Source of the DNA: Treponema sp.
GTDB taxonomy: Bacteria > Spirochaetota > Spirochaetia > Treponematales > Treponemataceae
Reading direction: 5' to 3'
Assembly: GCA_024402475.1 (NCBI GenBank)
Contig: JAKSTQ010000021.1
Location: forward strand, 1-42,994
DNA: 42,994 nt
In this document: positions 15,766 through 23,815 of the stretch, piece by piece
Numbering within the stretch: position 1 is the first letter of the stretch
How the letters are laid out: each line of letters opens with the position of its first letter
Notes under the pieces: model-generated
Database searches by the model: none
The model's input: only the letters and a program-made list of their open reading frames with translations
What the model was told of the DNA's origin: nothing
Made by a program: the position numbers and the translations under genes

Positions 15766-16755
15766 ATGAAAAAATCAATTGCTTTGACAGCAGCAGTTCT
15801 CACAGCCCTTGCAGGACTTACAGGTTGTGGCAACAAAGAAAATGGTAAAGTAAAAATCGGTATTGCAAAAATCGTTCAGCACGTTGCTCTTGATGATGTA
15901 GAACGCGGTGTAATGGATGCAATTAAAGATGCAGGAATCGAAGCTGAATACGATCTTCAGAATGCCAACGGTGATGTTGGTACAGCTGCACAGATTGCCG
16001 CTCAGTACAAATCAGAAAAAGTTGATGTAGCAGTTGGTATTGCTACTCCAGTTGCTCTTGCTCTTGCAAACACAATGAAAGATATTCCAATCGTATTCGG
16101 TACAGTAACAGATCCACTTGGAGCAGGTCTTGTTACTTCTCTTGACCGCGGCGAAGGAAACGTTACTGGTATGTCAGACGCAATTCCTACAGAACAGCAC
16201 ATTGCTTTGTTCAAGGAAATTGCAGGAATCAAAACTCTTGGTTACATCTATACTTCTTCTGAAGACAACTCAGCTTCTGCACTTGAACTTGTAGAAAAAG
16301 GATGTAAAGAAGCAGGAATCAAACTTGTAACACAGTCAATTTCAAAATCTGATGAAGTTAAGGCTGCTGCCGAAGCTATTATCGGTCAGGTTGATGGTAT
16401 CTACCTTTCAACAGACAATACAGTATTCAGTGCTCTTCCTGCACTCGTAGATGTATTCGGTAAAGCTAAAAAGCCAATCTTCTCTGGAGACGTAACTGGT
16501 GCAAAAGCAGGCGGTATTCTTCTTGCAAGCGGATTCAACTATTACAAAGCAGGTCGTGCTACAGGTGAAATGGTTGTTAAAATCCTTAAAGGTGCAAAAC
16601 CAGCAGATCTTCCAGTTCGCTTTATGACAGATCCTTCTGACAGTGACTTCCTTGTTGACCTTGATGCTGCAGCACAGTGCGGAATCAAAATTGACCAGAA
16701 ATACATTGATCAGGCAAATCTCATTTATAAAGACGGAAAACTTACAGAAAAATAA
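15766..16755 (+). CDS. ABC transporter substrate-binding lipoprotein (PF04392, TrpX-like) 1
   Basis: A 329-aa lipoprotein that captures substrate for an ABC importer. The type II signal peptide ends in LTGC with acylated C21. The mature protein has the PF04392 fold with conserved segments KIGIAKIVQHVALDDVERGV, VGIATPVALALANT, PIVFGTVTDPLGAGLV, NVTGMSDAIPTEQHI and the C-terminal ASGFNYYKAGRATGEM. This family includes the streptococcal tryptophan-binding protein TrpX; other members bind other small ligands, so the substrate is open. AAGGTG precedes the ATG at 15766; an alternative Met at 15739 lacks an SD and would lengthen the signal. First gene of a three-gene operon and paralogous to the gene at 20508-21449. 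Confidence 0.9.
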   Translation: MKKSIALTAAVLTALAGLTGCGNKENGKVKIGIAKIVQHVALDDVERGVMDAIKDAGIEAEYDLQNANGDVGTAAQIAAQYKSEKVDVAVGIATPVALALANTMKDIPIVFGTVTDPLGAGLVTSLDRGEGNVTGMSDAIPTEQHIALFKEIAGIKTLGYIYTSSEDNSASALELVEKGCKEAGIKLVTQSISKSDEVKAAAEAIIGQVDGIYLSTDNTVFSALPALVDVFGKAKKPIFSGDVTGAKAGGILLASGFNYYKAGRATGEMVVKILKGAKPADLPVRFMTDPSDSDFLVDLDAAAQCGIKIDQKYIDQANLIYKDGKLTEK

Positions 16756-16758
16756 AAA

Positions 16759-16780
16759 ATAGTGTATAATATTACACTAT
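16759..16780 (+). promoter_or_regulatory. Hairpin overlapping the permease start codon
   Basis: ATAGTGTA (16759-16766) pairs perfectly with TACACTAT (16773-16780), with a 6-base loop. The 3' arm includes the first two bases of the permease ATG (16779). No SD is visible before that ATG. The structure could lower permease expression relative to the binding protein or protect the upstream mRNA. Effect inferred. Confidence 0.55.
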
Positions 16781-17729
16781 GATAAGTGCAATTTTAATTG
16801 AAGGTCTTATCTACGGAATTATGGTACTCGGAGTGTTTGCTACATTCCGAGTTCTGAATTTCTGTGATATGACTGTTGATGGTTCGTTCCCAATGGGCGC
16901 CTGTGTTCTGGCAGCCTGTCTTACTCACGGTATTCCACCGGTTGTTGCTTTACTCATTGCTTTTACTGTTGGAATGCTGGCTGGTCTTTGTACTACTTTA
17001 ATTTATACAAAACTTCATATTCCGGATCTTCTTGCCGGTATTTTGACAATGACAATGTTGTATTCTGTCAACCTGCGCATCATGTCTAACAAGGCAAATG
17101 TTTCATTCCTGCGAATTGAAACCCTTTTTACTAAGGTAAATGCATTTATGGTCGACAGAATGCCAGGAATTGAATCTTCGCTAGGAATCGTTGTCTTCCT
17201 TTTAATCGTTGTGCTGATAATTAAATTCCTTCTGGATGTCTTTTATCACACAGATCTTGGACTTACAATGGGCGCACTTGGTTCTAACCCGCAGCTTGTT
17301 GTCAGTCAGGGAATGAATCCAAACATCATCCGTGGAATCGGTATCTGCTTCAGTAACGGCCTTGCCGCTCTTGCAGGTGCATTTGCGGCTATGTACAACG
17401 GTTTTGCTGATGTAGGAATGGGAACTGGTGTCGTTGTAAGCGGCCTTGCTTCTTTGATGCTTGGTGAATTTGTTCTTCGCTCAAATAAGATCGGATTGCA
17501 GACCTTACGCGTTTTAATCGGTTCAATCATTTACCGTGCACTTATGATGCTTGCCCGAAATTACGGCCGTTACATTCACATGACTGCAAATGACCTTAAA
17601 CTGATTACAGGTATTCTTATCATCATCTGTCTTATTGTAAGCCGCACAGATATATTCAATCGTTTTAAGCAGAAGAAATTCTATTCCGACGTACTTAAAA
17701 CAGAACAAAAGAGGGACCGCGTAAAATGA
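16779..17729 (+). CDS. ABC transporter permease (TrpY-like) 1
   Basis: A 316-aa inner-membrane permease of the branched-chain/ribose permease superfamily as found in PF04392 importers. It has about 8-10 hydrophobic helices. The family signature MVLGVFATFRVLNFCDMTVDGSFPMGA lies at the N-terminus, and the cytoplasmic coupling stretch includes GSNPQLVVSQGMNP and GMGTGVVVSGLASLMLGE. The start at 16779 gives good alignment with the paralogue at 19437-20402, yet it has no SD and lies in a hairpin. Its stop overlaps the ATPase start by 4 bp (ATGA), so the two are translationally coupled. Confidence 0.9.
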   Translation: MISAILIEGLIYGIMVLGVFATFRVLNFCDMTVDGSFPMGACVLAACLTHGIPPVVALLIAFTVGMLAGLCTTLIYTKLHIPDLLAGILTMTMLYSVNLRIMSNKANVSFLRIETLFTKVNAFMVDRMPGIESSLGIVVFLLIVVLIIKFLLDVFYHTDLGLTMGALGSNPQLVVSQGMNPNIIRGIGICFSNGLAALAGAFAAMYNGFADVGMGTGVVVSGLASLMLGEFVLRSNKIGLQTLRVLIGSIIYRALMMLARNYGRYIHMTANDLKLITGILIIICLIVSRTDIFNRFKQKKFYSDVLKTEQKRDRVK

Positions 17730-18529
17730 TTGAACTCAAGAACGTAAATATTTATTTTAACCGTAATACTCCCGACGAAAATCACGCCCTTAAAGACATC
17801 AACTTAAAGATCAACCAGGGCGATTTCATCACCGTAATCGGCTCAAACGGTGCCGGTAAATCTACACTTTACAATCTCATCGCAGGAACCTATCTGCCTA
17901 CAAGCGGCCAGATTCTCCTTGAACAGAACGGCACCGTCCGGGACATCACAAAAGACAAAGAATATAACCGCGCCCGCTATATTGGTCGTATTTTCCAGAA
18001 TCCGCTTTTAGGAACAGCCGGAAAAATGACAATCGAAGACAACATGATTCTCTGTTCAAAAAAAGGTTTCAAGGGACTTCATATTTCTTACAACAACAAA
18101 ACCCGCGAAGGTTTCAGGGAACAGCTTGCCCGCCTTAACATGGGACTTGAAAACCGCCTTCACGATAACGTTGAACTGCTTTCCGGCGGTCAGCGCCAGG
18201 CTTTGACACTGCTCATGGCTGTAATGTCAAAACCTTCTTTACTTCTGCTTGATGAACACACAGCAGCCCTGGATCCGACAAACGCATCAATCGTTATGGA
18301 TCTTACCCGTAAATTCGCACAGGAATACAACCTGACTGTAATGATGGTAACACACAACATGCAGCACGCACTTGATTACGGTACAAGACTTTTGATGATG
18401 GACGACGGCGAAATTATTCTTGATATTGATAAAGAAGAAAAAGCAAAACTTACAATGAGTGACATTGTAGAAAAGTTCCGTCAGATTAAAAAGACATCGA
18501 TTAACAGCGACAAAATGCTGCTGTCATAA
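17726..18529 (+). CDS. ABC transporter ATPase (TrpZ-like) 1
   Basis: A 267-aa ABC ATPase energising the importer formed with the two genes before it. Walker A GSNGAGKST is at 39-47, the signature LLSGGQRQALTLLMAVMSKP is mid-protein, Walker B is LLLLDEHTAALD, and the switch His is in MMVTHNM. LDEHTAALD in place of the commoner LDEPTxxLD is typical of this family and is shared with the paralogue. The C-terminus ends in DKMLLS, matching NDRMLLS of the second ATPase. It starts in the ATGA overlap with the permease; GAGGGACC upstream provides an SD. Confidence 0.93.
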   Translation: MIELKNVNIYFNRNTPDENHALKDINLKINQGDFITVIGSNGAGKSTLYNLIAGTYLPTSGQILLEQNGTVRDITKDKEYNRARYIGRIFQNPLLGTAGKMTIEDNMILCSKKGFKGLHISYNNKTREGFREQLARLNMGLENRLHDNVELLSGGQRQALTLLMAVMSKPSLLLLDEHTAALDPTNASIVMDLTRKFAQEYNLTVMMVTHNMQHALDYGTRLLMMDDGEIILDIDKEEKAKLTMSDIVEKFRQIKKTSINSDKMLLS

Positions 18530-18541
18530 TCCTGATAAAAC

Positions 18542-18608
18542 AAAAAAATCCCGGTTGTACCGAAGTTCAACTGCCTTGAGCATACTTCCTTACGACCGGG
18601 ATTTTTTT
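18542..18608. terminator. Shared bidirectional terminator between the two ABC operons
   Basis: The left arm AATCCCGGTTGTA (about 18547-18559) pairs with the right arm TACGACCGGGATT (18591-18603) with one G-U pair. An A-run lies on the left and a T-run on the right, serving both converging operons. The 31-base loop region has no further obvious structure. Confidence 0.85.
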
Positions 18609-18628
18609 TGCAGATTATTTTCTGTTAA

Positions 18629-19423
18629 CTAACTGAGAAGCATTCTGTCGTTAGCACCTTCGTTTCCGTTAATGATGCTGAATTTTGCAAGAAGATCTTT
18701 TACAGTAAGTGACTTCTTTTCTTCACCAGAAACATCGTAAACAACCTGACCTTCTTTCATCATGATAAGACGGTTTCCATAACGGATAGCGTCATTCATG
18801 TTATGTGTAATCATAAAGGTTGTGAGATTGTCTTTAGCAACAAATTCTTCTGTCAGTTCAAGAACTTTTTTTGCTGTTTTAGGGTCAAGGGCAGCAGTAT
18901 GTTCATCCAGAAGGAGAAGCTGCGGTTTTTGCAAAGTTGCCATAAGAAGAGTAATTGCCTGACGCTGACCGCCTGACAAAAGCCCTACTTTGCTGGACAT
19001 ACGTTCTTCAAGACCAAGATCCAGAAGCTTAAGTTTTTCGTGATAGATTTCTTTTTCTTCTCTCTGAATTCCCCATGAAAGTCCGCGATTCTTTCCACGG
19101 CGGTAAGCCATAGCAAGGTTTTCCTGAATTTCCATGTTAGCTGCAGTTCCCATCATCGGATCCTGGAAAACGCGTCCCAGGTATTTTGCACGTTTATATT
19201 CAGGAAGGTTTGTAATATCTTTACCGTCAAGTGTAATTCTTCCTGTATCAGGAATATGCACGCCTGAAATAAGGTTCAAAAGTGTAGATTTTCCGGCACC
19301 GTTACCACCGATTACTGTGATAAAATCGCCGTCGTTGATATCAATTGAAATTCCGCGGATAGCTTTTTTTTCTGTAATTGTTCCGGGATTGAAAGTCTTT
19401 GTAATATTTTCGATCTTAAGCAT
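18629..19423 (-). CDS. ABC transporter ATPase (TrpZ-like) 2
   Basis: A 264-aa ABC ATPase, close paralogue of the one at 17726-18529. Walker A GGNGAGKST (39-47), signature LLSGGQRQAITLLMATLQKP, Walker B LLLLDEHTAALD and the His switch in FMITHNM are all present. Last gene of the second importer operon, 13 bp after the permease. The insert between Walker A and signature (AMAYRRGKNRGLSWGIQREEKE) differs from the first system, as does the C-terminal tail before the shared MLLS ending. It probably pairs with the second permease rather than the first, from position. Confidence 0.93.
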   Translation of the reverse strand: MLKIENITKTFNPGTITEKKAIRGISIDINDGDFITVIGGNGAGKSTLLNLISGVHIPDTGRITLDGKDITNLPEYKRAKYLGRVFQDPMMGTAANMEIQENLAMAYRRGKNRGLSWGIQREEKEIYHEKLKLLDLGLEERMSSKVGLLSGGQRQAITLLMATLQKPQLLLLDEHTAALDPKTAKKVLELTEEFVAKDNLTTFMITHNMNDAIRYGNRLIMMKEGQVVYDVSGEEKKSLTVKDLLAKFSIINGNEGANDRMLLS

Positions 19424-19436
19424 TTTTCATTCCCAC

Positions 19437-20402
19437 CTATTTAGAAAGTTTATCCGGATCAGCTTTTTCGTTTTTGCGAATCAAAGCTGAATGCTGTGTG
19501 TTTTCTTCAAGTGCGTACTTCTTTTTAGGAATTACTTTTGTCTTGAAAACCGGAATAGAAAGAGCAATTGCAACAATAAGAGCTGTCAAAAGCTTAAGGT
19601 CTGTTGATTTAAGTCCAAGCTGAAGAACGATTGCAATTACGATACGGTAAAGAATTGAACCTGCAACAACACTGATAAGTGTATACCAGAATCCAAAACG
19701 CTTTCCAAAAATAACTTCACCAATAATGATAGAAGCAAGCCCGATAACGATTGTACCTGTTCCCATCTGAACATCACCGTAACCCTGACTCTGTGCAACC
19801 AGCGCACCAGAAAGAGCAACAAGACCGTTGGAAATTGCAAGACCAGTAATTTTCATTGTGTCAGTATTAACACCAAGTGCACGAACCATTTTTTCGTTGT
19901 TACCGGTTGCACGCAAAGCAGAACCAAGTTCAGTTCCAAAGAACCAGTACATTACGATTACAAGAACAACTGTAACTGCAAGGCCAACAAACAAAGAAGC
20001 CTGTGTTGTTGTAATGCTGAACTTTGATGCAATTCCAGACATAACTGTTTCTTTCCCCAGAAGAGGAATATTTGCTTTACCCATAATTCTGATGTTTACG
20101 GAATAAAGAGCAATCTGTGTAAGGATAGATGCCAGAAGAACATGAATCTTAAGTTTTGTATTCATAAAGCCAGTTGCAAGTCCTGTAATTGTTCCGGCAA
20201 AAAAGGCAACAATAAGTGTTACATATGGATTCATTCCGCTGACAATAAGTACTGCACTGACAGCACCACCTGTAGCAAAACTACCATCTACAGTAAGGTC
20301 GGCAACGTCAAGAATTCTGAAAGTTAAGAAAACGCCAAGGGTCATAATTCCCCAGAGAATACCCTGTGAGCAGGCGCCTAAGATAGCATTTAAAATTGGC
20401 AT
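19437..20402 (-). CDS. ABC transporter permease (TrpY-like) 2
   Basis: A 321-aa inner-membrane permease paralogous to 16779-17729. The N-terminal signature GIMTLGVFLTFRILDVADLTVDGSF and the coupling stretch RATGNNEKMVRALGVNTDTM are clear, with about 8-10 hydrophobic helices. The last 40 residues are hydrophilic (KTKVIPKKKYALEENTQHSA), longer than in the first permease. AGGA lies 7 bases before its ATG. A terminator-like hairpin separates it from the binding-protein gene upstream, and TATAAT at 20435-20440 (minus strand) could give it an extra promoter. Confidence 0.9.
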   Translation of the reverse strand: MPILNAILGACSQGILWGIMTLGVFLTFRILDVADLTVDGSFATGGAVSAVLIVSGMNPYVTLIVAFFAGTITGLATGFMNTKLKIHVLLASILTQIALYSVNIRIMGKANIPLLGKETVMSGIASKFSITTTQASLFVGLAVTVVLVIVMYWFFGTELGSALRATGNNEKMVRALGVNTDTMKITGLAISNGLVALSGALVAQSQGYGDVQMGTGTIVIGLASIIIGEVIFGKRFGFWYTLISVVAGSILYRIVIAIVLQLGLKSTDLKLLTALIVAIALSIPVFKTKVIPKKKYALEENTQHSALIRKNEKADPDKLSK

Positions 20403-20445
20403 GAAAATATCCTATATATAGAAAAATTGTTCTACTATTATAACA

Positions 20446-20486
20446 TAAAAAAAGAAGGGCTGTCCAATAAAGAACAGCCCTTTTTT
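20446..20486 (-). terminator. Terminator-like hairpin between binding protein 2 and permease 2
   Basis: AAGGGCTGT (20455-20463) pairs with ACAGCCCTT (20474-20482). On the minus strand it is followed by TTCTTTTTTT. Within an operon it probably acts as a partial terminator, giving more binding protein than permease. It also has a T-run on the plus strand. Confidence 0.75.
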
Positions 20487-20507
20487 AGAATTTAGTTGAT
20501 TTTGAAA

Positions 20508-21449
20508 TTATTTCAAATCAGCTGGGATTTCAAGACCAATCTGTTTTGCAACTTCTTCGTTGATAAGAAGGTTACAAGATTCGAGGTATTCGATTGGCAT
20601 ATCAGCAGGTTTTTTGCCGTCTTTGAGGATAGCAACTGCCATTTTTGCTGTCTGTTTTCCAAGTTCGTAGTAGTTGATACCATAAGTAGCAAGACCACCA
20701 GCCTGACACATACCTTCTTCACCACAGATTACAGGAATCTTAGCAGGAATTGTAACCTGAGATACTGTAGCCATTGCAGAAGCGATCATGTTGTCTGTAG
20801 GACAGTAAAGAACGTCAACTTTTCCAATTGCAGACTGAACAACCTGCTGGATTTCGTTTGTGTTAGATACTGTGAAATCCTGGTATTCAAGACCGAGTTT
20901 GTCACATTCAGCTTTTGCAAGAGCAACCTGGAAGAATGAGTTCTGTTCGTTTGAGCAGAAAAGCATACCAACTTTCTTTGCATTAGGGCAAAGTTTTTTA
21001 AGAAGCTGCATCTGAGCTGCACATGGTGTAAGGTCAGAAGTACCAGAAACGTTTGTTTCAGGTTTTTTGTTTGACTTAACAAGCTGAGCTGTTTCTGGGT
21101 CAGTTACAGAAGATACAAGAATAGGAATATCTTTTGTAAGGTTAGCAACTGCCTGAGCAGCTGGTGTAGCAATAGCGAAAATAAGATCATCACCATCATT
21201 TACGAATTTCTGTGCGATTGTAACACAGTTAGCCTGTTCGCCCTGAGCATTCTGATAGTCGATTGCGATGTTCTTTCCATCTTCATAACCAGCTTCTTTG
21301 AGCCCGTCTACAAAACCCTGATAGTTTGCATCAAGAGCAGGATGTTCAACCAGCTGAATGATACCGATTTTTGTTGTTTTGTTTCCACCACAACCTGCAA
21401 GACCACAGATTGCAACGATAGAAGCAGCAAGTACTGAAAGTTTTTTCAT
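20508..21449 (-). CDS. ABC transporter substrate-binding lipoprotein (PF04392, TrpX-like) 2
   Basis: A 313-aa lipoprotein with a type II signal peptide ending LAGC (C20). The PF04392 landmarks are shared with the first system: KIGIIQLVEHPALDANYQGF, FAIATPAAQAVANL, PILVSSVTDPETAQLV, NVSGTSDLTPCAAQM and TYGINYYELGKQTAKM. HPALD and GTSD are the ligand-pocket motifs of this family. GAGGAG gives a strong SD. Compared with copy 1, pocket residues near GTSDLTPCAAQ versus GMSDAIPTEQH differ, so ligands may differ. First gene of the operon; its leader contains a 209-bp structured element starting 47 bp before the start codon. Confidence 0.9.
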   Translation of the reverse strand: MKKLSVLAASIVAICGLAGCGGNKTTKIGIIQLVEHPALDANYQGFVDGLKEAGYEDGKNIAIDYQNAQGEQANCVTIAQKFVNDGDDLIFAIATPAAQAVANLTKDIPILVSSVTDPETAQLVKSNKKPETNVSGTSDLTPCAAQMQLLKKLCPNAKKVGMLFCSNEQNSFFQVALAKAECDKLGLEYQDFTVSNTNEIQQVVQSAIGKVDVLYCPTDNMIASAMATVSQVTIPAKIPVICGEEGMCQAGGLATYGINYYELGKQTAKMAVAILKDGKKPADMPIEYLESCNLLINEEVAKQIGLEIPADLK

Positions 21450-21842
21450 TTTGAAAACTCCTCTATGTAAATTTTATTAAAATTACTTAAATATCGAGAA
21501 TATCCCCTCACGGACAAAATGGTATCAAAAATATAAAAATATTACCGGTCAGAAAACGACTGACAAAACCGCTAGCTAGCGTCGCTACATGCGCAGACCG
21601 GCAAGGTAACTATGTTCCGTTCTGCGAATGTTTTTGCCATTCGTTTTCTTCCCTCCCATATTTTTATAATACAAATCAATTTATGTCCGGGAGGTGATAT
21701 TCTCATTAAAAATTAAGCTTACTAAAATTATAAAAATATTTTTTATCTATATCAATAGTATTTTATTTTCAATTTCATAATAATATGTATACTTAAACTT
21801 AAACGATTACAATTAACTTACGACAACTCACGGGAGGAATTT
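21450..21842. other. 393-bp intergenic region between divergent genes
   Basis: Separates binding protein 2 (minus strand) from the panE-like gene (plus strand). It is dominated by the 209-bp inverted-repeat element. The remainder, 21705-21830, is AT-rich and probably holds the plus-strand promoter. A good SD (GGGAGGA, 21832-21838) precedes the ATG at 21843. No ORF with coding character was found. Confidence 0.7.
21496..21704. repeat. 209-bp structured element with 47-bp imperfect terminal inverted repeats
   Basis: The left arm 21496-21542 and the right arm 21658-21704 are inverted copies matching at 35 of 47 positions, with perfect 9-bp ends (GAGAATATC). The interior contains more pairings: GTCAG/CTGAC hairpin (21549-21565), palindrome CGCTAGCTAGCG (21570-21581), a paired segment GCAGACCGG/CCGTTCTGC with one internal mismatch (21593-21626) and CGAATG/CATTCG (21625-21643). 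It could be a MITE-like insertion or the structured 5' leader of the second ABC operon. No target-site duplication was found. Confidence 0.65.
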
Positions 21843-22754
21843 ATGAAGCACGTTTCAATCATCGGGATGGGCGCTCTTGGAATTATGTATGGCGCTTTTA
21901 TTAAGGAACATTCTCCTGATACGCAGCTTGATTTTGTCATGGACAAAGACCGTGCGCAGAAATACAAAGACACAACTTTTACAGTTAATGATAAAGAAGT
22001 GAAATTCAACATTGTTGCTGCTGAAGATGCTGTGCCATGCGACCTTTTGGTGATTGCCGTAAAATATACAGGCCTTGAATCATGCCTTGATGTAATGAAA
22101 AACTGCATCGGACCTCAGACAATCGTAATGTCAGTGCTCAATGGAATTTCCAGCGAAGAAATCATAACTGCCCGTTATCCGGATGTAAAAATCATTTACA
22201 CCGTTGCTCAGGAAATGGACGCAATGAAATTTGGAAACAGTCTGCGTTATACAAAATTCGGACGCCTTTATATCGGTGCCCGTTATGAACAGCAGAAACC
22301 TTATGTTCAGGCAGTGGATAAATGGTTTTCTTCAATTGAAATGCCTTTTGTAAATGAACCGCAGATTATGTACCGCATGTGGTCAAAGTTCATGCTTAAT
22401 GTAGGAATCAATCAGTGCTGTGCAGTTTTCGGACAGCCTTATGGTGTTGTTTTAAGTTCAGGGAACGAAGCAAATATTGCGCTTTATGCGGCATTCAGAG
22501 AAGTAGTTGCAGTTGCACATGCAGAAGGAATTGAACTTGGAGAAGCAGAAATCAATCACTATGTTGATATTCTTCGTACTCTAGATCCAAAAGGAACTCC
22601 AAGTATGGGGCAAGACAGAATCAATAAACGCCCCTCAGAAGTAGATATGTTTGCCGGCGCCGTAATAGCACTCGGCAAAAAACATGGAATTACAGTTCCG
22701 ACAAATGAATTCCTTTTCAACCGCATGAAAGAGATTGAAAAGGAATATATTTAA
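21843..22754 (+). CDS. 2-dehydropantoate 2-reductase family oxidoreductase
   Basis: A 303-aa NADPH-dependent ketopantoate reductase family protein (PanE/ApbA), cytoplasmic, possibly for pantothenate/CoA synthesis. The Rossmann GMGALGIMYG motif is at residues 8-17. The C-terminal helical domain has the conserved Lys in WSKFMLNVGINQCCAV and the GTPSMGQDRINKRPSEVDMFAG segment, close to the family motif SSMxQD with the catalytic Glu/Asp region. The match is good, but PanE paralogues often act on other 2-oxo acids, and no other pantothenate genes lie here, so the symbol is withheld. The SD is strong. Its stop overlaps the convergent argC by 4 bp. Confidence 0.88.
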   Translation: MKHVSIIGMGALGIMYGAFIKEHSPDTQLDFVMDKDRAQKYKDTTFTVNDKEVKFNIVAAEDAVPCDLLVIAVKYTGLESCLDVMKNCIGPQTIVMSVLNGISSEEIITARYPDVKIIYTVAQEMDAMKFGNSLRYTKFGRLYIGARYEQQKPYVQAVDKWFSSIEMPFVNEPQIMYRMWSKFMLNVGINQCCAVFGQPYGVVLSSGNEANIALYAAFREVVAVAHAEGIELGEAEINHYVDILRTLDPKGTPSMGQDRINKRPSEVDMFAGAVIALGKKHGITVPTNEFLFNRMKEIEKEYI

Positions 22755-23695
22755 AGACCGGTACCTTCGTCAATTCCCATCATAATGTTAAGACACTGAA
22801 CGGCAGCGCCGGAAGCACCCTTACCAAGGTTATCAAGACGGCTTGTAAGACAGATGCGGTCTTCGTTTCCGTAAACAAAAATCTGCATGTTGTTTGTTCC
22901 GGCGAGTGTGTTGGCAGGAATAAATGCTTCAGGAAGAATATCTGTTCCCATGAATTCTGCTACTTTGATAAAGCGGCTTCCTTCAAAGTGTGCAGCAAAT
23001 ACATCACGGATTTCCTGGCCGGTCATCTTTTTCTTTAACAGGCGTGTGTAAAGTGGAATTGTAACAGTCATTCCCTGGAAGTAATCGCAGACATAAGGAT
23101 TGAAAATAGGTTCATAATCAAGGCCTGCAATTTTTTTCATTTCAGGAAGATGCTTGTGCTGCTGTGTAAGAGCATAAAGGCGAGGTGAATCAAGTTCAGG
23201 ATTGCGCGAAGGATCTTCGTACTGAGCGATTGCTTTTTTTCCTGCGCCACTGTAACCAGAAACAGCATGACAAACTACAGGATAATCTGAACCGATGATT
23301 CCGTGTTTTACCAATGGGTAAGCCAGTACGTTGAATCCGCTTGCATAACAGCCTGGAACTGCAACGCGGTTTGACTTGATAATCTTTTCGCGGAATTCAG
23401 GAGCAAGTTCAGGAAAGCCGTAAGCCCAGTCAGGATTTGTTCTGTGAGCAGTAGAAGCATCGATGATGCGTGTATCTGGATTTGTACAAAGGTCAGCTGA
23501 TTCAATTGCGGCAGCGTCTGGCAGACAGAGGAAAGTAAAATCTGAGGCATTGATAATTTTCTGTTTTTCAACAGGATCCTTTCGTTTTTCTTCGTCGATT
23601 GTAAGGATTTCGATGTCTGTGCGGTTAGCAAAGCGTTCGTAAATTTTGAGGCCTGTTGTTCCTTCTTTTCCATCAATAAAAATTTTGTATGCCAT
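22751..23695 (-). CDS. argC: N-acetyl-gamma-glutamyl-phosphate reductase, type 2
   Basis: A 314-aa NADP-dependent reductase converting N-acetyl-glutamyl phosphate to the semialdehyde in arginine biosynthesis. The N-terminal Rossmann segment is KIFIDGKEGTTGLKIYERF. The catalytic Cys116 lies in VAVPGCYASG, and the conserved substrate residues are in HAVSGYSGAGKK and RLYALTQQHKHLPEM. The short length and the DGKEGTTG opening mark the type 2 (proteobacterial-like) ArgC branch. Monocistronic here; other arg genes are not in the window. Convergent with the panE-like gene (4-bp overlap) and divergent from the ATP-grasp gene at 23816. Confidence 0.93.
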   Translation of the reverse strand: MAYKIFIDGKEGTTGLKIYERFANRTDIEILTIDEEKRKDPVEKQKIINASDFTFLCLPDAAAIESADLCTNPDTRIIDASTAHRTNPDWAYGFPELAPEFREKIIKSNRVAVPGCYASGFNVLAYPLVKHGIIGSDYPVVCHAVSGYSGAGKKAIAQYEDPSRNPELDSPRLYALTQQHKHLPEMKKIAGLDYEPIFNPYVCDYFQGMTVTIPLYTRLLKKKMTGQEIRDVFAAHFEGSRFIKVAEFMGTDILPEAFIPANTLAGTNNMQIFVYGNEDRICLTSRLDNLGKGASGAAVQCLNIMMGIDEGTGL

Positions 23696-23815
23696 AAATG
23701 TTCCTTGATAAATGATTTATAGTTGTTTATTAAGATAGTAGAATAATAAAGGGCAGGTTGAATTTAGTCAATAAAACGCTTATTTTATTGTAGAAAGTAA
23801 CACACGGAAAAACTG

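Noticed and set aside
21496..21704. T-box, TPP, cobalamin or c-di-GMP riboswitch
   Set aside because: None of the conserved motifs (for example the T-box GGNACCGCG or the TPP CTGAGA element) is present on either strand.
21496..21704. Integron attC site
   Set aside because: No GTTRRRY/RYYYAAC core pair at the ends and no integrase nearby, despite the long inverted repeats.
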